From Caldilineaceae bacterium (GTDB lineage Bacteria; Chloroflexota; Anaerolineae; Caldilineales; Caldilineaceae): a stretch of DNA of 64,000 nt. Position numbers and translations under genes: made by a program. Where the stretch lies: the NCBI GenBank assembly GCA_019637645.1, contig JAHBVH010000016.1, positions 54,533-118,532 on the forward strand. Reading direction: 5' to 3'. The notes under the pieces are model-generated. The model did no database searches. It worked only from the letters and a program-made list of their open reading frames with translations, and was not told where the DNA came from. Below are positions 40,207 through 48,483 of the stretch, in pieces (position 1 is the first letter of the stretch; every line of letters starts with the position of its first letter).

Positions 40207-42783
40207 GTGAGTGGTTCTCGGTCTACGCCGCAGTCGGCACCGCCACAAGCGGCAGCGGCTGCCCCTACTACCCCAGCGCTCAGTGAAGCGGAAGCAACCG
40301 AGCGCCTGGCCGAGCTATGGGCCGATCCGCCGGGCTTTATTGGCTGGTTTCGTTCCCTGCAAAATGATGCTGTGGGCGGACGCATTATGGTCACGGCCTT
40401 TACCTTCTTTCTCATTGGCGGCTTGTTGGCCCTGCTCATGCGCACCCAACTGATCCAAGCGGACAACGACTTGGTGGGCGCGGATCGGTACAATGAGCTC
40501 TTTACCATGCATGGCTCGACGATGATGTATCTCTTTGTCGTGCCCATGTTGGAAGGCTTTGCCATCTTTTTGTTGCCCCTGCTCTTGGGCAACCGCGAAA
40601 TGCCTTTCCCTCGCTTAGGGGTCTTTAGCTATTTTACCTTTGTCATGGGTGGGCTGCTTTTTTATGCCAGCTACCTCTTTAATGCCGTGCCCAACACCGG
40701 TTGGTTTGCCTATGTGCCACTCAGTGGTCCCGAATTTTCACCGGGCCGGGCGTTGGACTTTTGGCTGCTTGCGCTGGGGGTCGCCGAGGTCGCTGCCATT
40801 GCCGCTGGGGTGGAGATTGTCATCACCATTTTGCGCATGCGTGCGCCAGGGATGACCCTGGCGCGGATGCCCGTGCTAGCCTGGGCGCTGTTGGTGACGG
40901 CGTTTTCTATTCTCTTTGCCTTTACGCCGCTTTTTGTCGCCACCATGCTGTTGGAGCTGGATCGCAAGTTTAATACCCAATTTTTTGATCCATCGGCGGG
41001 TGGCAGCCCGATCCTCTGGCAACATCTCTTCTGGATCTTTGGGCATCCCGAAGTCTACATTCAATTTATCCCGGCCATCGGCATGATCTCGATGATTATT
41101 CCAGTCTTTGTACGCCATCGCCTGGTCGGCTATAGCTATATCGTTATGGCGATTCTGGCTACGGGGTTCATTAGCTTTGCGCTCTGGGTCCACCACATGT
41201 TCACCGTGGGGCTACCGCAGATCGCCATGCTCTTCTTCTCGGTTGCCAGCATCTTGATCGGCATTCCCGCTGGGGTGCAGATCTTTGCCTGGATCGCCAC
41301 CATTTGGAGTGGCAGACCGATCTGGAAGACGCCTTTTTTGTTCGCGGTGGGCTTTATTGTGATCTTTGTGCTCGGTGGCATTACCGGCATTATGGTGGGT
41401 TCTATTCCCTTTGATTGGCAGGCCCACGACTCTTATTTTGTGGTGGCACACCTCCACTATGTGCTGATCGGCGGTTCGGTCTTTCCCATCTTTGCGGCGC
41501 TCTACTATTGGATTCCCAAGATCCATGGCAAGCTGCTCAGTGAACGGCTGGGCAAGTGGAACTTTTGGCTCATGTTTATTGGGACGCATGTCACCTTTTT
41601 CCCCCAACACATTGTGGGGCTGCTCGGCATGCCACGGCGCATCTACACCTATCCCGCGGCCTTTGGCTGGGACATCTACAATCTGATCTCGACCCTCGGC
41701 TCCTATCTCTTGGGGCTAGGGGTCCTCCTCTTTGTGGTGAACTATTTCTATAGCCTCTATTGGGGCGAAGATGCACCAGACAATCCTTGGCAAGCGGATT
41801 CGCTGGAATGGGCGACAACTTCGCCCCCGCCAAACTACGGTTTTGCCGATCTGCCGGTGGTGCGCAGCCGTCATCCGCTGTGGGATCAGGCAAGTATCTA
41901 CCCGCGTGATGATCGCATGGCGCGGTTGATGGATGCGCTCTCGCACTACCCACTGAATTGGCGCGGTGCCCTGACAACCAGCGCGATTGATGCCCAGCCA
42001 CAGGAGGTCTTTCGGGTCGCGGGTCCATCGATCTGGCCTTTTATTACCGCCCTGGGCATTATCACAATCTTTGGTGCAGAGATCTTCTCCTTGCGGATTG
42101 CGGTTATTACAGGGGCATTGCTGTTGATCGGTGGCTTGATCGGCTGGCATTGGCCAGTGGACAAGGTGCCGACCACCGATGCCGAGCTGGCCTTTGAACG
42201 CGCGCATGGGATTCCCGTGCGCCCGAATGGGAGCCGCATTGTCGCCAACTGGGCCATGAACTTGTTGATTCTGCTGATCGCGATTGCCCTCTCCTGCCTC
42301 CTTTTTAGCTACTTTTATATTCGCATCGAAAGCCCTGCTTGGCCCCCAGCAGGCATTGCGCGGCCAGCATTTTGGTGGCCCCTACTCAGCACGTTGCTCT
42401 ATCTAGCGAGTGGCGGCGTGCTTTGGTGGGCGCGCCGCGGCATCCAACAAGATCGGCAGGGTCAGCTGCGAGTGGGGCTAGCTGGGGGCTTCCTTTTGGG
42501 CTTGGCCGCGGTGGGGCTTCTGATCTATGCCTGCTGGGGCCTTCCGTTCACTCATGAAACCCACGCCTACGGCTCGCTCTTTTATGCCCTGCATGGCTTT
42601 CTGTTGGCGGTGGTCGTGGGTGGTCTCTTGCAAAACGCTTTGACGCAGATCTGGTCCTGGCAAGGCAACTATACGGCACGCGACTATGTAGCCATTGATG
42701 TCGGCGTGCGCTATTGGTGGGCGACCATCCTCTACTGGCTACTGAGTATGGGCACCGTCTACGGCGCGCCCTACCTGATGTAA
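40207..42783 (+). CDS. ctaD: Cytochrome c oxidase subunit I fused to subunit III
   Basis: An approximately 858-residue membrane protein. The first 560 residues are subunit I, the haem-copper catalytic core: a low-spin haem His in TMHGSTMMYLF, CuB/Tyr motif FGHPEVYIQF, HH in WVHHMFTVGLP, and HLHYVLIGG near 425 with the two haem ligands. From about 610 to the end the sequence is subunit III-like with several more helices, giving about 19 in all. Such I-III fusions are known in caa3 oxidases. AAAGGAG lies 9 bases before GTG 40207; an ATG at 40186 overlaps that signal and is the alternative. It follows coxB by 94 bases. Confidence 0.93.
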   Translation: MSGSRSTPQSAPPQAAAAAPTTPALSEAEATERLAELWADPPGFIGWFRSLQNDAVGGRIMVTAFTFFLIGGLLALLMRTQLIQADNDLVGADRYNELFTMHGSTMMYLFVVPMLEGFAIFLLPLLLGNREMPFPRLGVFSYFTFVMGGLLFYASYLFNAVPNTGWFAYVPLSGPEFSPGRALDFWLLALGVAEVAAIAAGVEIVITILRMRAPGMTLARMPVLAWALLVTAFSILFAFTPLFVATMLLELDRKFNTQFFDPSAGGSPILWQHLFWIFGHPEVYIQFIPAIGMISMIIPVFVRHRLVGYSYIVMAILATGFISFALWVHHMFTVGLPQIAMLFFSVASILIGIPAGVQIFAWIATIWSGRPIWKTPFLFAVGFIVIFVLGGITGIMVGSIPFDWQAHDSYFVVAHLHYVLIGGSVFPIFAALYYWIPKIHGKLLSERLGKWNFWLMFIGTHVTFFPQHIVGLLGMPRRIYTYPAAFGWDIYNLISTLGSYLLGLGVLLFVVNYFYSLYWGEDAPDNPWQADSLEWATTSPPPNYGFADLPVVRSRHPLWDQASIYPRDDRMARLMDALSHYPLNWRGALTTSAIDAQPQEVFRVAGPSIWPFITALGIITIFGAEIFSLRIAVITGALLLIGGLIGWHWPVDKVPTTDAELAFERAHGIPVRPNGSRIVANWAMNLLILLIAIALSCLLFSYFYIRIESPAWPPAGIARPAFWWPLLSTLLYLASGGVLWWARRGIQQDRQGQLRVGLAGGFLLGLAAVGLLIYACWGLPFTHETHAYGSLFYALHGFLLAVVVGGLLQNALTQIWSWQGNYTARDYVAIDVGVRYWWATILYWLLSMGTVYGAPYLM

Positions 42784-42838
42784 AACGAGGGTGTGGATTC
42801 ATGGTGAGCACATTTGTGGGGAAAAAGGAGTTTACGCG

Positions 42839-43420
42839 GTGACGAGCAAGCTGAGTGCAACAACACCAGAAGCAACTGCCGACCAGATTATTGCCGAAGA
42901 AATGTTGGCGGCCCGACGGCGGCACAAGAACCCGCGCCGGACCCACCGGCAGATCCTGATCGGGAGTCTTCTCTCGCTAGTAGCAGGGCTGGTGATTATT
43001 CAATTGATTCCCGTTGGCAGCCGGACAAACCCACCCACTGTGGTTGAGCCCAATTGGGATAGTCTGGAGACGCGCGCATTAGCCCAACGTGCTTGCTTTG
43101 ACTGTCACAGCAATGAAACCGTTTGGCCTTGGTATAGCTATGTTGCGCCGGTCTCCTGGATGGTGGTAAAAGATGTCCATGAAGGGCGGCGGGTCTTTAA
43201 TCTATCCGAATGGACACCCGCCCAACAAGCAGCAAGTAGACCGGAGGAAACCGTGGAGCTTGTTTCTAAAAATCTAATGCCGCTGCCCTATTACATAACC
43301 CTGCATCCAGAAGCCGACCTGACGAACCTAGAAAAGGGTCAATTGATCAATGGCCTCATTGCCACCTTTACTCAATCCGGCGAAGAGCTGGACGCGGCCA
43401 ATCTCGAAAAGCCCGAATAA
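42839..43420 (+). CDS. Membrane-anchored haem-binding (Haem_bd) protein
   Basis: A 193-residue protein: a basic N-terminal stretch, one membrane helix (about 40-58), then an extracytoplasmic Haem_bd domain with CFDCH at 86-90 and the pattern SNETVWPWYSYVAPVSWMV, DVHEGR, F..SEW. AAGGAG is 8 bases before the GTG start. It directly follows the oxidase genes, so a role as electron carrier or in oxidase assembly is likely. Confidence 0.85.
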   Translation: MTSKLSATTPEATADQIIAEEMLAARRRHKNPRRTHRQILIGSLLSLVAGLVIIQLIPVGSRTNPPTVVEPNWDSLETRALAQRACFDCHSNETVWPWYSYVAPVSWMVVKDVHEGRRVFNLSEWTPAQQAASRPEETVELVSKNLMPLPYYITLHPEADLTNLEKGQLINGLIATFTQSGEELDAANLEKPE

Positions 43421-43451
43421 ACGCGTTGTGTCTATTTAACTACGCGAGGAG

Positions 43452-43520
43452 GTATGCCGTTGGTTGGTATGACCAGAGCGCTGATCGGTTTTCCAAACTA
43501 ATCAGCGCTCGCATTGCGCC
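43452..43520. repeat. Palindromic intergenic repeat, degenerate copy
   Basis: The core GAGCGCTGAT ... ATCAGCGCTC at 43476-43510 encloses GGTTT-TCC-AAACT, the family's conserved loop. The left flank TATGCCGTTGGTTGG is a drifted form of the usual left end; the same variant recurs at 48422. Confidence 0.6.
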
Positions 43521-43578
43521 AGCCCTAGACGAAACATATTTCGTCAAATGCGCTTTTATCGCACGCGCTTTTCCAACA

Positions 43579-43609
43579 AAAAGCCCTGGCTATGGTAGCC
43601 AGGGCTTTT
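43579..43609 (+). terminator. Intrinsic terminator of the oxidase operon
   Basis: AAAAGCCCTGGCTA / TGG / TAGCCAGGGCTTTT, perfect 14-base arms followed by GTTTTATTT, about 160 bases after the Haem_bd stop. Confidence 0.85.
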
Positions 43610-43716
43610 GTTTTATTTAGTTGAGCGCTACGAAACTGTTCGGTAGACCAGCGTTACGCGATTTTGAAACCCTACCAACGCTGGTCCGCAAACGTAACGT
43701 CTATGCATTTTACCGC

Positions 43717-43920
43717 TTAGACGCGCTGGCGGCCCAAGTAATCTTCTACTTCGCGTTCGGCGCGCTCACGGGTATAGCCATAGCGTTCCTGCAAGATCCC
43801 GACGAATTCGTCGTAATTCCCTTCAATGCGGGCGACATCATTATCCGTTAGGTTGCCCCACTGCTGCTTGATATTGCCCTTGATCTGATTCCATTTGCCC
43901 TTCAAAATATCGCTATTCAT
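43717..43920 (-). CDS. CsbD family stress protein
   Basis: A 67-residue protein beginning NSDILKGKWNQIKGNIKQQWG, followed by LTDNDVARIEGNYDEFVGILQ and a REVEDYL tail, the full CsbD pattern. Members are abundant, hydrophilic general-stress proteins of unsettled function. AAGGAG is 7 bases before the ATG at 43920; a longer frame from 44043 is not supported. Confidence 0.93.
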   Translation of the reverse strand: MNSDILKGKWNQIKGNIKQQWGNLTDNDVARIEGNYDEFVGILQERYGYTRERAEREVEDYLGRQRV

Positions 43921-44150
43921 CCTTATTCTCCTTATCGTTATGGTTCCTCCGCATCCGCTACATTGCTTCGCCGATGAAGCTCTATAGAGTTTGGGGATGG
44001 CTGGGGAGGACATCTCTATCTTATCAGAAGAGGAAGCGGCCACAATGGGAAAAGATATAGATCATAGACACAAGCTCATGCTATATCTTTGGTCGCCCAC
44101 ACTGGCTGCGGTTGACTTGGCCGCAAAACTGCTGGCCGGGTTAATAGAAA

Positions 44151-44762
44151 CTAGACCCGTTCTCGCTCTCCTGCATGTACACCTTCGGCAAATTCTTCGA
44201 CCATCTTCCGGTTAAAGGCAGGCAGATCATCGGGCTGGCGACTGGTAACGAGCCCTTGATCCACCACCACTTCCTGATCAACCCAGGTGGCCCCGGCATT
44301 CTTGAGATCCGTCTGGATGGACGCATAGGAGGTCAGCTTGCGCCCACGGACGACATCGGCTTCGACCAGGGTCCACGGCCCATGACAAATGGCCGCAACC
44401 GGTTTATGTTCAGTAAAGAAGGCACGGGTAAAGGCTACAGCCTTTTTATTCATCCGCAACTTGTCTGGACTCATCACACCGCCAGGGAGCAGCAGGGCAT
44501 CATAGTCCTTCGCATTGGCCGCGTCTAACGCAATGTCAACCGGGAAGTCGTCGCCCCATTTTGTATGCTCCCAACCGCGTACCTTCTCACCCTTTGGGGA
44601 GATGATATGGGTTGCTGCCCCCGCCGCTTCCAACGCCGCTTTGGGCTCTGTCAACTCCACCTGTTCAAAGCCATCCGTCACGAGAATCGCGACCTTTTTG
44701 CCAGCAAGCTGCCCCTGCTGGTGGCCGTTCTTCGGCTTTTGACCATTTTTTTGGTGATGCAT
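44151..44762 (-). CDS. DJ-1/PfpI family protein (YhbO type)
   Basis: A 203-residue member of the DJ-1/PfpI family with the nucleophile elbow AAICHGPW (Cys126, His127), GFEQVE near 31-36 supplying the conserved Glu, and LLLPGG near 90-95. The N-terminal 20 residues are a Gln/Lys/His-rich extension. Relatives are general-stress proteins described as peptidases or protein deglycases, both debated. AAAGGAG is 7 bases before the ATG. Confidence 0.9.
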   Translation of the reverse strand: MHHQKNGQKPKNGHQQGQLAGKKVAILVTDGFEQVELTEPKAALEAAGAATHIISPKGEKVRGWEHTKWGDDFPVDIALDAANAKDYDALLLPGGVMSPDKLRMNKKAVAFTRAFFTEHKPVAAICHGPWTLVEADVVRGRKLTSYASIQTDLKNAGATWVDQEVVVDQGLVTSRQPDDLPAFNRKMVEEFAEGVHAGERERV

Positions 44763-45190
44763 GGGTTGTCTCCTTTGTACGATAGTTAACCACTTTTCCC
44801 CGATCAACCGTTGGGCGGGCTGTCGCCTAAGCGGGATAAGGAAAGGCTAACTGACTTTGTGCCGGTTACAGCGCTGCGTAGCAAAGCCGCTCTGCACGCT
44901 CTGCTCCTTAGGATAGGCGCATATGGGGATAGCTTCTCTCTATCCAGATAGCAAAGCCAGTCACAGATCGGGTCATAGATTCTCTCGCCCAACCGCCGCC
45001 CTTCGTTATATACGGGCGTAAGCATTAGGCGCAGACATAATAATGCGCAGACATAATGGGTAGACGTACATTTGCTACGCATAAAGCTATGTCTCTTTCT
45101 ATATCTTTTCTCTATATCTGGACCATTCCGAAAAATGAAATGACTTCATAAGATACAACTAAACAAGTAAGACTGATAAAGGAGTATAAG
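44763..45190. other. Divergent intergenic region
   Basis: About 430 bases between the DJ-1 and SRPBCC genes, so it must hold two divergent promoters. A 13-base sequence GCGCAGACATAAT occurs twice near 45030-45057. No gene seen. Confidence 0.45.
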
Positions 45191-46201
45191 ATGGCACACG
45201 AAGTTCTTTATGAAACTGGCAAGCGAAAAGAGAAATCAACCAAGGGTGAGAAGGCCAAGGAAGCCCCTGACCAACCATTGGAAAACGAAGAGGTTGGCTG
45301 GGAAGAACAACTCTGGATGAATCAGGCGAGTACTACGGCGGAAGAGGTTGCCGACAATTGGGAAAGTAGCGACCATGTCAGGGCCAATGGTCTGCAGAGC
45401 CAATGGAACCAAGTGCGCAACCAGGTTGAGCAAGGACTACAAAACTGGATCAAGGGCGATTCGCTCCGCGATGTGGCAGGCGCCTCGCTCCATGGGCTCA
45501 ACGAACGCTTGAACGATGATCGCAGCCGCGAGGAGATCAAACGCTGGTCTTCCCTGGTTGGTGGTGGCCTGTTGGCCTTGTGGGGCTTGCGGCGCTCCAT
45601 GGGCAGCTTGGCTGTGATGGGCCTGGGTGCGGGGCTCATTTACTATGCCTTCACCGGCACATGGTTGCTGCGCATCAACAATAGCCGTCCGCGCCGCCAA
45701 ACACCCCATACTGGCCGCACAGGCTCGACCTCGCTCGATAGCAATCGCCCCCTTGCGATCAAAAATATTATTGTTAAAGCACCGCTCCAAACCGTCTATG
45801 CAGCCTGGGCCGACTTTGAAAATTTTCCCAACTTTATGCAACACATCCGCTCTGTCACCAAGACGGGCGAGGCGACAAGCCACTGGGTGATGGATGGGCC
45901 GCTGCACAGTCGGCTCGAATGGGACGCCGAGGTCACGCGACAAGAAGAGGACAAGCGGATTGCTTGGAGCAGCACCAGTGGTGATATCAAAACAAGTGGT
46001 CAAGTCACCTTTAATGCCTTGCCGGATGATCAAGTCGAAGTGACTGTGATGCTGCGCTATATTCCACCAGTTGGCATCGCCGGTGATCTCTTTGCAACGC
46101 TCTTTGCCGATCCAGAGGGCAAGCTGGCCGCCGATCTGCGGAATTTCAAGCAATATATTGAAAAGCAAGCCAATCAGCGCAAAGGCGCAAAGGCCAAGTA
46201 A
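45191..46201 (+). CDS. SRPBCC-domain membrane protein
   Basis: A 336-residue protein. Residues 1-125 are charged and helical (stress-protein-like). One or two membrane helices follow at about 128-165 (LVGGGLLALWGL, MGSLAVMGLGAGLIYYAF), a DUF2892-like pattern. A START/SRPBCC ligand-binding domain spans about 185-325 (IIVKAPLQTVYAAWADFENFPNFMQHI, RIAWSS, GQVTFNALPDDQVEVTV). AAGGAG is 8 bases before the ATG. The family binds hydrophobic ligands; the ligand here is unknown. Confidence 0.82.
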   Translation: MAHEVLYETGKRKEKSTKGEKAKEAPDQPLENEEVGWEEQLWMNQASTTAEEVADNWESSDHVRANGLQSQWNQVRNQVEQGLQNWIKGDSLRDVAGASLHGLNERLNDDRSREEIKRWSSLVGGGLLALWGLRRSMGSLAVMGLGAGLIYYAFTGTWLLRINNSRPRRQTPHTGRTGSTSLDSNRPLAIKNIIVKAPLQTVYAAWADFENFPNFMQHIRSVTKTGEATSHWVMDGPLHSRLEWDAEVTRQEEDKRIAWSSTSGDIKTSGQVTFNALPDDQVEVTVMLRYIPPVGIAGDLFATLFADPEGKLAADLRNFKQYIEKQANQRKGAKAK

Positions 46202-46241
46202 GCGATTTACTGGGCGGTCGTGCTGGGGGTATGACTCTTCT

Positions 46242-46274
46242 ACACCAGACTGGTTTTGAAAGCTGGTCTGGTGT
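46242..46274 (+). terminator. Hairpin after the SRPBCC gene
   Basis: ACACCAGAC ... GTCTGGTGT, 9-base stem extending with CTGG/CCAG-like pairing, 41 bases after the stop. A second, T-tailed hairpin lies at 46304-46330 (CCGGGCTTT / AAAGCTCGG, one mismatch, then TTTTT). Confidence 0.5.
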
Positions 46275-46388
46275 ACTATAACTTCCCCCTTTTCTTACCA
46301 AAGCCGGGCTTTGACAAAAGCTCGGTTTTTGCGCATGCTATTGGGCATCGCGAATAATCCTAATCTTTTACCAAAGTGAGGATAGCTT

Positions 46389-47177
46389 TTGTCAGATTGG
46401 CGCTTTGACCTGAAACAACGCGGTTCTAGCCTCTGGGAACGCATTAAACGTACCGAACTGGTTATTCTGTTGGCAGTTGCCCTCGTCGTCAGTGGTACTT
46501 GGCTTTTTATCCAAATTGCGGATCAGGTGTTAGAAGGCGAAACAGCCATCCTTGACGAGCAGATCTTACTCGCGCTGCGCAACCCTGCTGACTATAGTGA
46601 CCCACTAGGGCCACCCTGGGTCGAGGAAGCCATGCGCGATTTTACGGGCTTGGGCGGCGCGGGCATTTTGATCTTCCTCACCGCCAGTGTGATTGGCTAT
46701 CTGCTCATTCTCCGCAAATACCGCTCAGCCTTACTGATTGGGCTAGCAGTCGTCGGCGGCATGATCCTCAGCCAGAGCCTCAAGAGTCTCTTTGATCGCC
46801 CGCGCCCCGATCTGGTGCCCCACGGCTCCTTTGTCTACTTTGCGAGCTTCCCGAGCGGCCACTCCATGCTTTCGGCCGCGACCTATCTCACCATTGGCGC
46901 GTTGTTGGCCCGCCTCCAGAAGCAGCGGCGGCTCAAGTTTTATATACTGGGGCTGGCGGCAACCATTACGGTGCTCGTTGGGGTTAGCCGCGTCTACCTA
47001 GGCGTTCATTGGCCGACCGATGTACTGGCTGGCTGGGCGGCAGGGGCTGTTTGGGCGGCCTTTTGTGGGTTGGGGATGTGGTGGCTCCAGCAACGGGGTA
47101 AAGTTGAAAAAACAGTGGCCGAGTCAAGTGATGGACCCGCAGAAGAGCCAGAGGAATTTGTCGCTTCACAGCACTAG
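46389..47177 (+). CDS. PAP2-family membrane phosphatase
   Basis: A 262-residue protein with five or six membrane helices and all three PAP2 motifs: KSLFDRPRP (132-140), PSGH (155-158, His158) and SRVYLGVHWPTD (200-211, Arg201 and nucleophile His207). Such enzymes dephosphorylate lipid phosphates such as undecaprenyl diphosphate or phosphatidate on the outer membrane face. The start is TTG with GAGGAT upstream. Confidence 0.9.
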   Translation: MSDWRFDLKQRGSSLWERIKRTELVILLAVALVVSGTWLFIQIADQVLEGETAILDEQILLALRNPADYSDPLGPPWVEEAMRDFTGLGGAGILIFLTASVIGYLLILRKYRSALLIGLAVVGGMILSQSLKSLFDRPRPDLVPHGSFVYFASFPSGHSMLSAATYLTIGALLARLQKQRRLKFYILGLAATITVLVGVSRVYLGVHWPTDVLAGWAAGAVWAAFCGLGMWWLQQRGKVEKTVAESSDGPAEEPEEFVASQH

Positions 47178-47276
47178 ATCAAGACAAGGCCGGTGCGTAG
47201 GCCGCGCACCCAAGATAACCAAAACCATCGGCACTACACCTTCTTTGGATTGCTAGGCGCTGGTAGCCGATCATCC

Positions 47277-48059
47277 TTAATGGGCCAGCGCTTTTTCATT
47301 AATACCGGTGCGAAAAAGGCCACCTTCAGCAATCGAGTTTAGCTTCTTGTTCGCTTCTCCCTCTTCATCTAAGGTTTTCTGCAACAAGCTTTTAGCATTG
47401 CTGAAGCCAAGTTCATCGGCATAGGTGCGCACTGTGCCATAACCGGCAATCTCGTAATGTTCCACCCGCTGGGCAGCGGCGATCAAGGCAGCGTCTTTCA
47501 CTTGCGGATCGCCCGTAGCTTGCATTACATCTTCGCCCTCCTTGAGCAAGCCCTGCATTGCTTTGCAAGTTTCACCTTGGGGGTTGGAGCCTAATTCAGA
47601 GAAAATCTGCTCAAGGCGCTGCTTTTGGGTACGGGTTTCATCCAGATGATTCTGAAAGGCTTTCTTTAATCGTTCGAAGAAGCCGCCTGCGCCAGCTTTG
47701 GCAAGGCACTGATCAATGGCAGCCTGCGACGCACCGTCGGGGAGGGTGGACCAATGATGTTGAATGATAAATTGGCCTGCCCCTAGATCCACCTGATTGA
47801 TCCGACAGCCACCAACCTGCAAATGATGCCCAAGAGAACGTACCAAATGTTCCACGTCATAGACCCACCCATTACTGGCATCTTCCGCCAGGAGAAAGCG
47901 CTCATTGGCGCGGGCTAGCGCGGCCTGCGCTTGTTGATGGTCGTGAATATGGTCAAGCGCAATCACGGCTTCGCTCACCTGTTGGAGGAGATCAACTTGC
48001 AGTTGTACCTGGGCAGCTTGGGCGCGCCGGTGTTGGACTTCCATCAGTAGATCGGTCAA
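47277..48059 (-). CDS. Chimeric gene: kinase PAS/GAF remnant joined to a DUF892 (YciF-like) ferritin-fold domain
   Basis: A 260-residue frame. Residues about 125-255 are a DUF892 protein lacking its first helix region (LKKAFQNHLDETRTQKQRLEQIF, ETCKAMQGLLKEGEDV, AALIAAAQRVEHYEIAGYGT). These are general-stress, diiron-type helical bundles. Residues 1-118 are instead remnants of a signalling kinase. There is the start of a PAS domain (RFLLAEDASNGWVYD) that jumps near residue 70 into a GAF-like stretch (LVRSLGHHLQVGGCRINQVD). The only start is TTG, and the true upstream sequence is frameshifted (see next entry). The product would lack a metal-binding helix, so function is doubtful. Confidence 0.7.
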   Translation of the reverse strand: MTDLLMEVQHRRAQAAQVQLQVDLLQQVSEAVIALDHIHDHQQAQAALARANERFLLAEDASNGWVYDVEHLVRSLGHHLQVGGCRINQVDLGAGQFIIQHHWSTLPDGASQAAIDQCLAKAGAGGFFERLKKAFQNHLDETRTQKQRLEQIFSELGSNPQGETCKAMQGLLKEGEDVMQATGDPQVKDAALIAAAQRVEHYEIAGYGTVRTYADELGFSNAKSLLQKTLDEEGEANKKLNSIAEGGLFRTGINEKALAH

Positions 48060-48277
48060 CGCCTGCCAGAAATCGGAGCCATAGGATGCAGCGTGCGTGG
48101 CGGTAGGGTGGTAGTGATGAGATCGTACCCCGTTTGTGCCTGTAGCTGGGTCAGCACAGCGACAACAGACGCCGGCTCGACCGGCATGGGAGCCGCCTGC
48201 TCATGGGCACTTGCGCCCGCTTCGCTCCCCATGGGGTGCGTAGGTCGGTTGGAACTTGCATCCACTGATGTTGTCAT
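48060..48277 (-). pseudogene. Frameshifted N-terminal remnant of the same kinase-like gene
   Basis: A frame beginning MTTSVDASSNRPTH at 48277 runs to a TGA at 48056-48058. In the next frame the sequence HAASYGSDFWQALTDLL leads directly into the chimeric gene, so a frameshift near 48080-48110 separates the two. No good ribosome-binding site is seen. With the internal PAS and GAF gaps downstream, this looks like decay of a former sensor gene. Confidence 0.55.
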
Positions 48278-48311
48278 AAGAATTTTTCACTGAATGATTA
48301 CACTGATAGAA

Positions 48312-48386
48312 GTTACGCAGTTGACTGGCGTGACCAGAGACCTGACAGGTTTGGAAAACCTGTCAGGTCTTGTCCAAGTGCGTAAC
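48312..48386. repeat. Palindromic intergenic repeat, copy 6 (complete)
   Basis: 75 bases with perfect GTTACGCA and TGCGTAAC ends. The core is AGACCTGACAGGTTT / GGA / AAACCTGTCAGGTCT, perfect 15-base arms. It has the same length as copy 1. Confidence 0.88.
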
Positions 48387-48421
48387 TCCTAACTGAATGA
48401 TTGCGTGGTAGCGATTGAAGG

Positions 48422-48480
48422 TATGCCGTTAGTCTCGCGGCCCAAGAGCGGTCAGCTTTTGAAAACTTGACAGCTCTTGC
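48422..48480. repeat. Palindromic intergenic repeat, degenerate copy next to copy 6
   Basis: AAGAGCGGTCAGCTTTT and AAAACTTGACAGCTCTT pair at 14 of 17 positions around 48444-48478. The left flank TATGCCGTT matches the degenerate copy at 43452. It lies directly downstream of the histidine kinase stop. Confidence 0.6.
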
Positions 48481-48483
48481 ACT

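Noticed and set aside
43621..43851. 76-residue plus-strand frame over the CsbD gene
   Set aside because: Antisense to a clear CsbD gene with a good ribosome-binding site.
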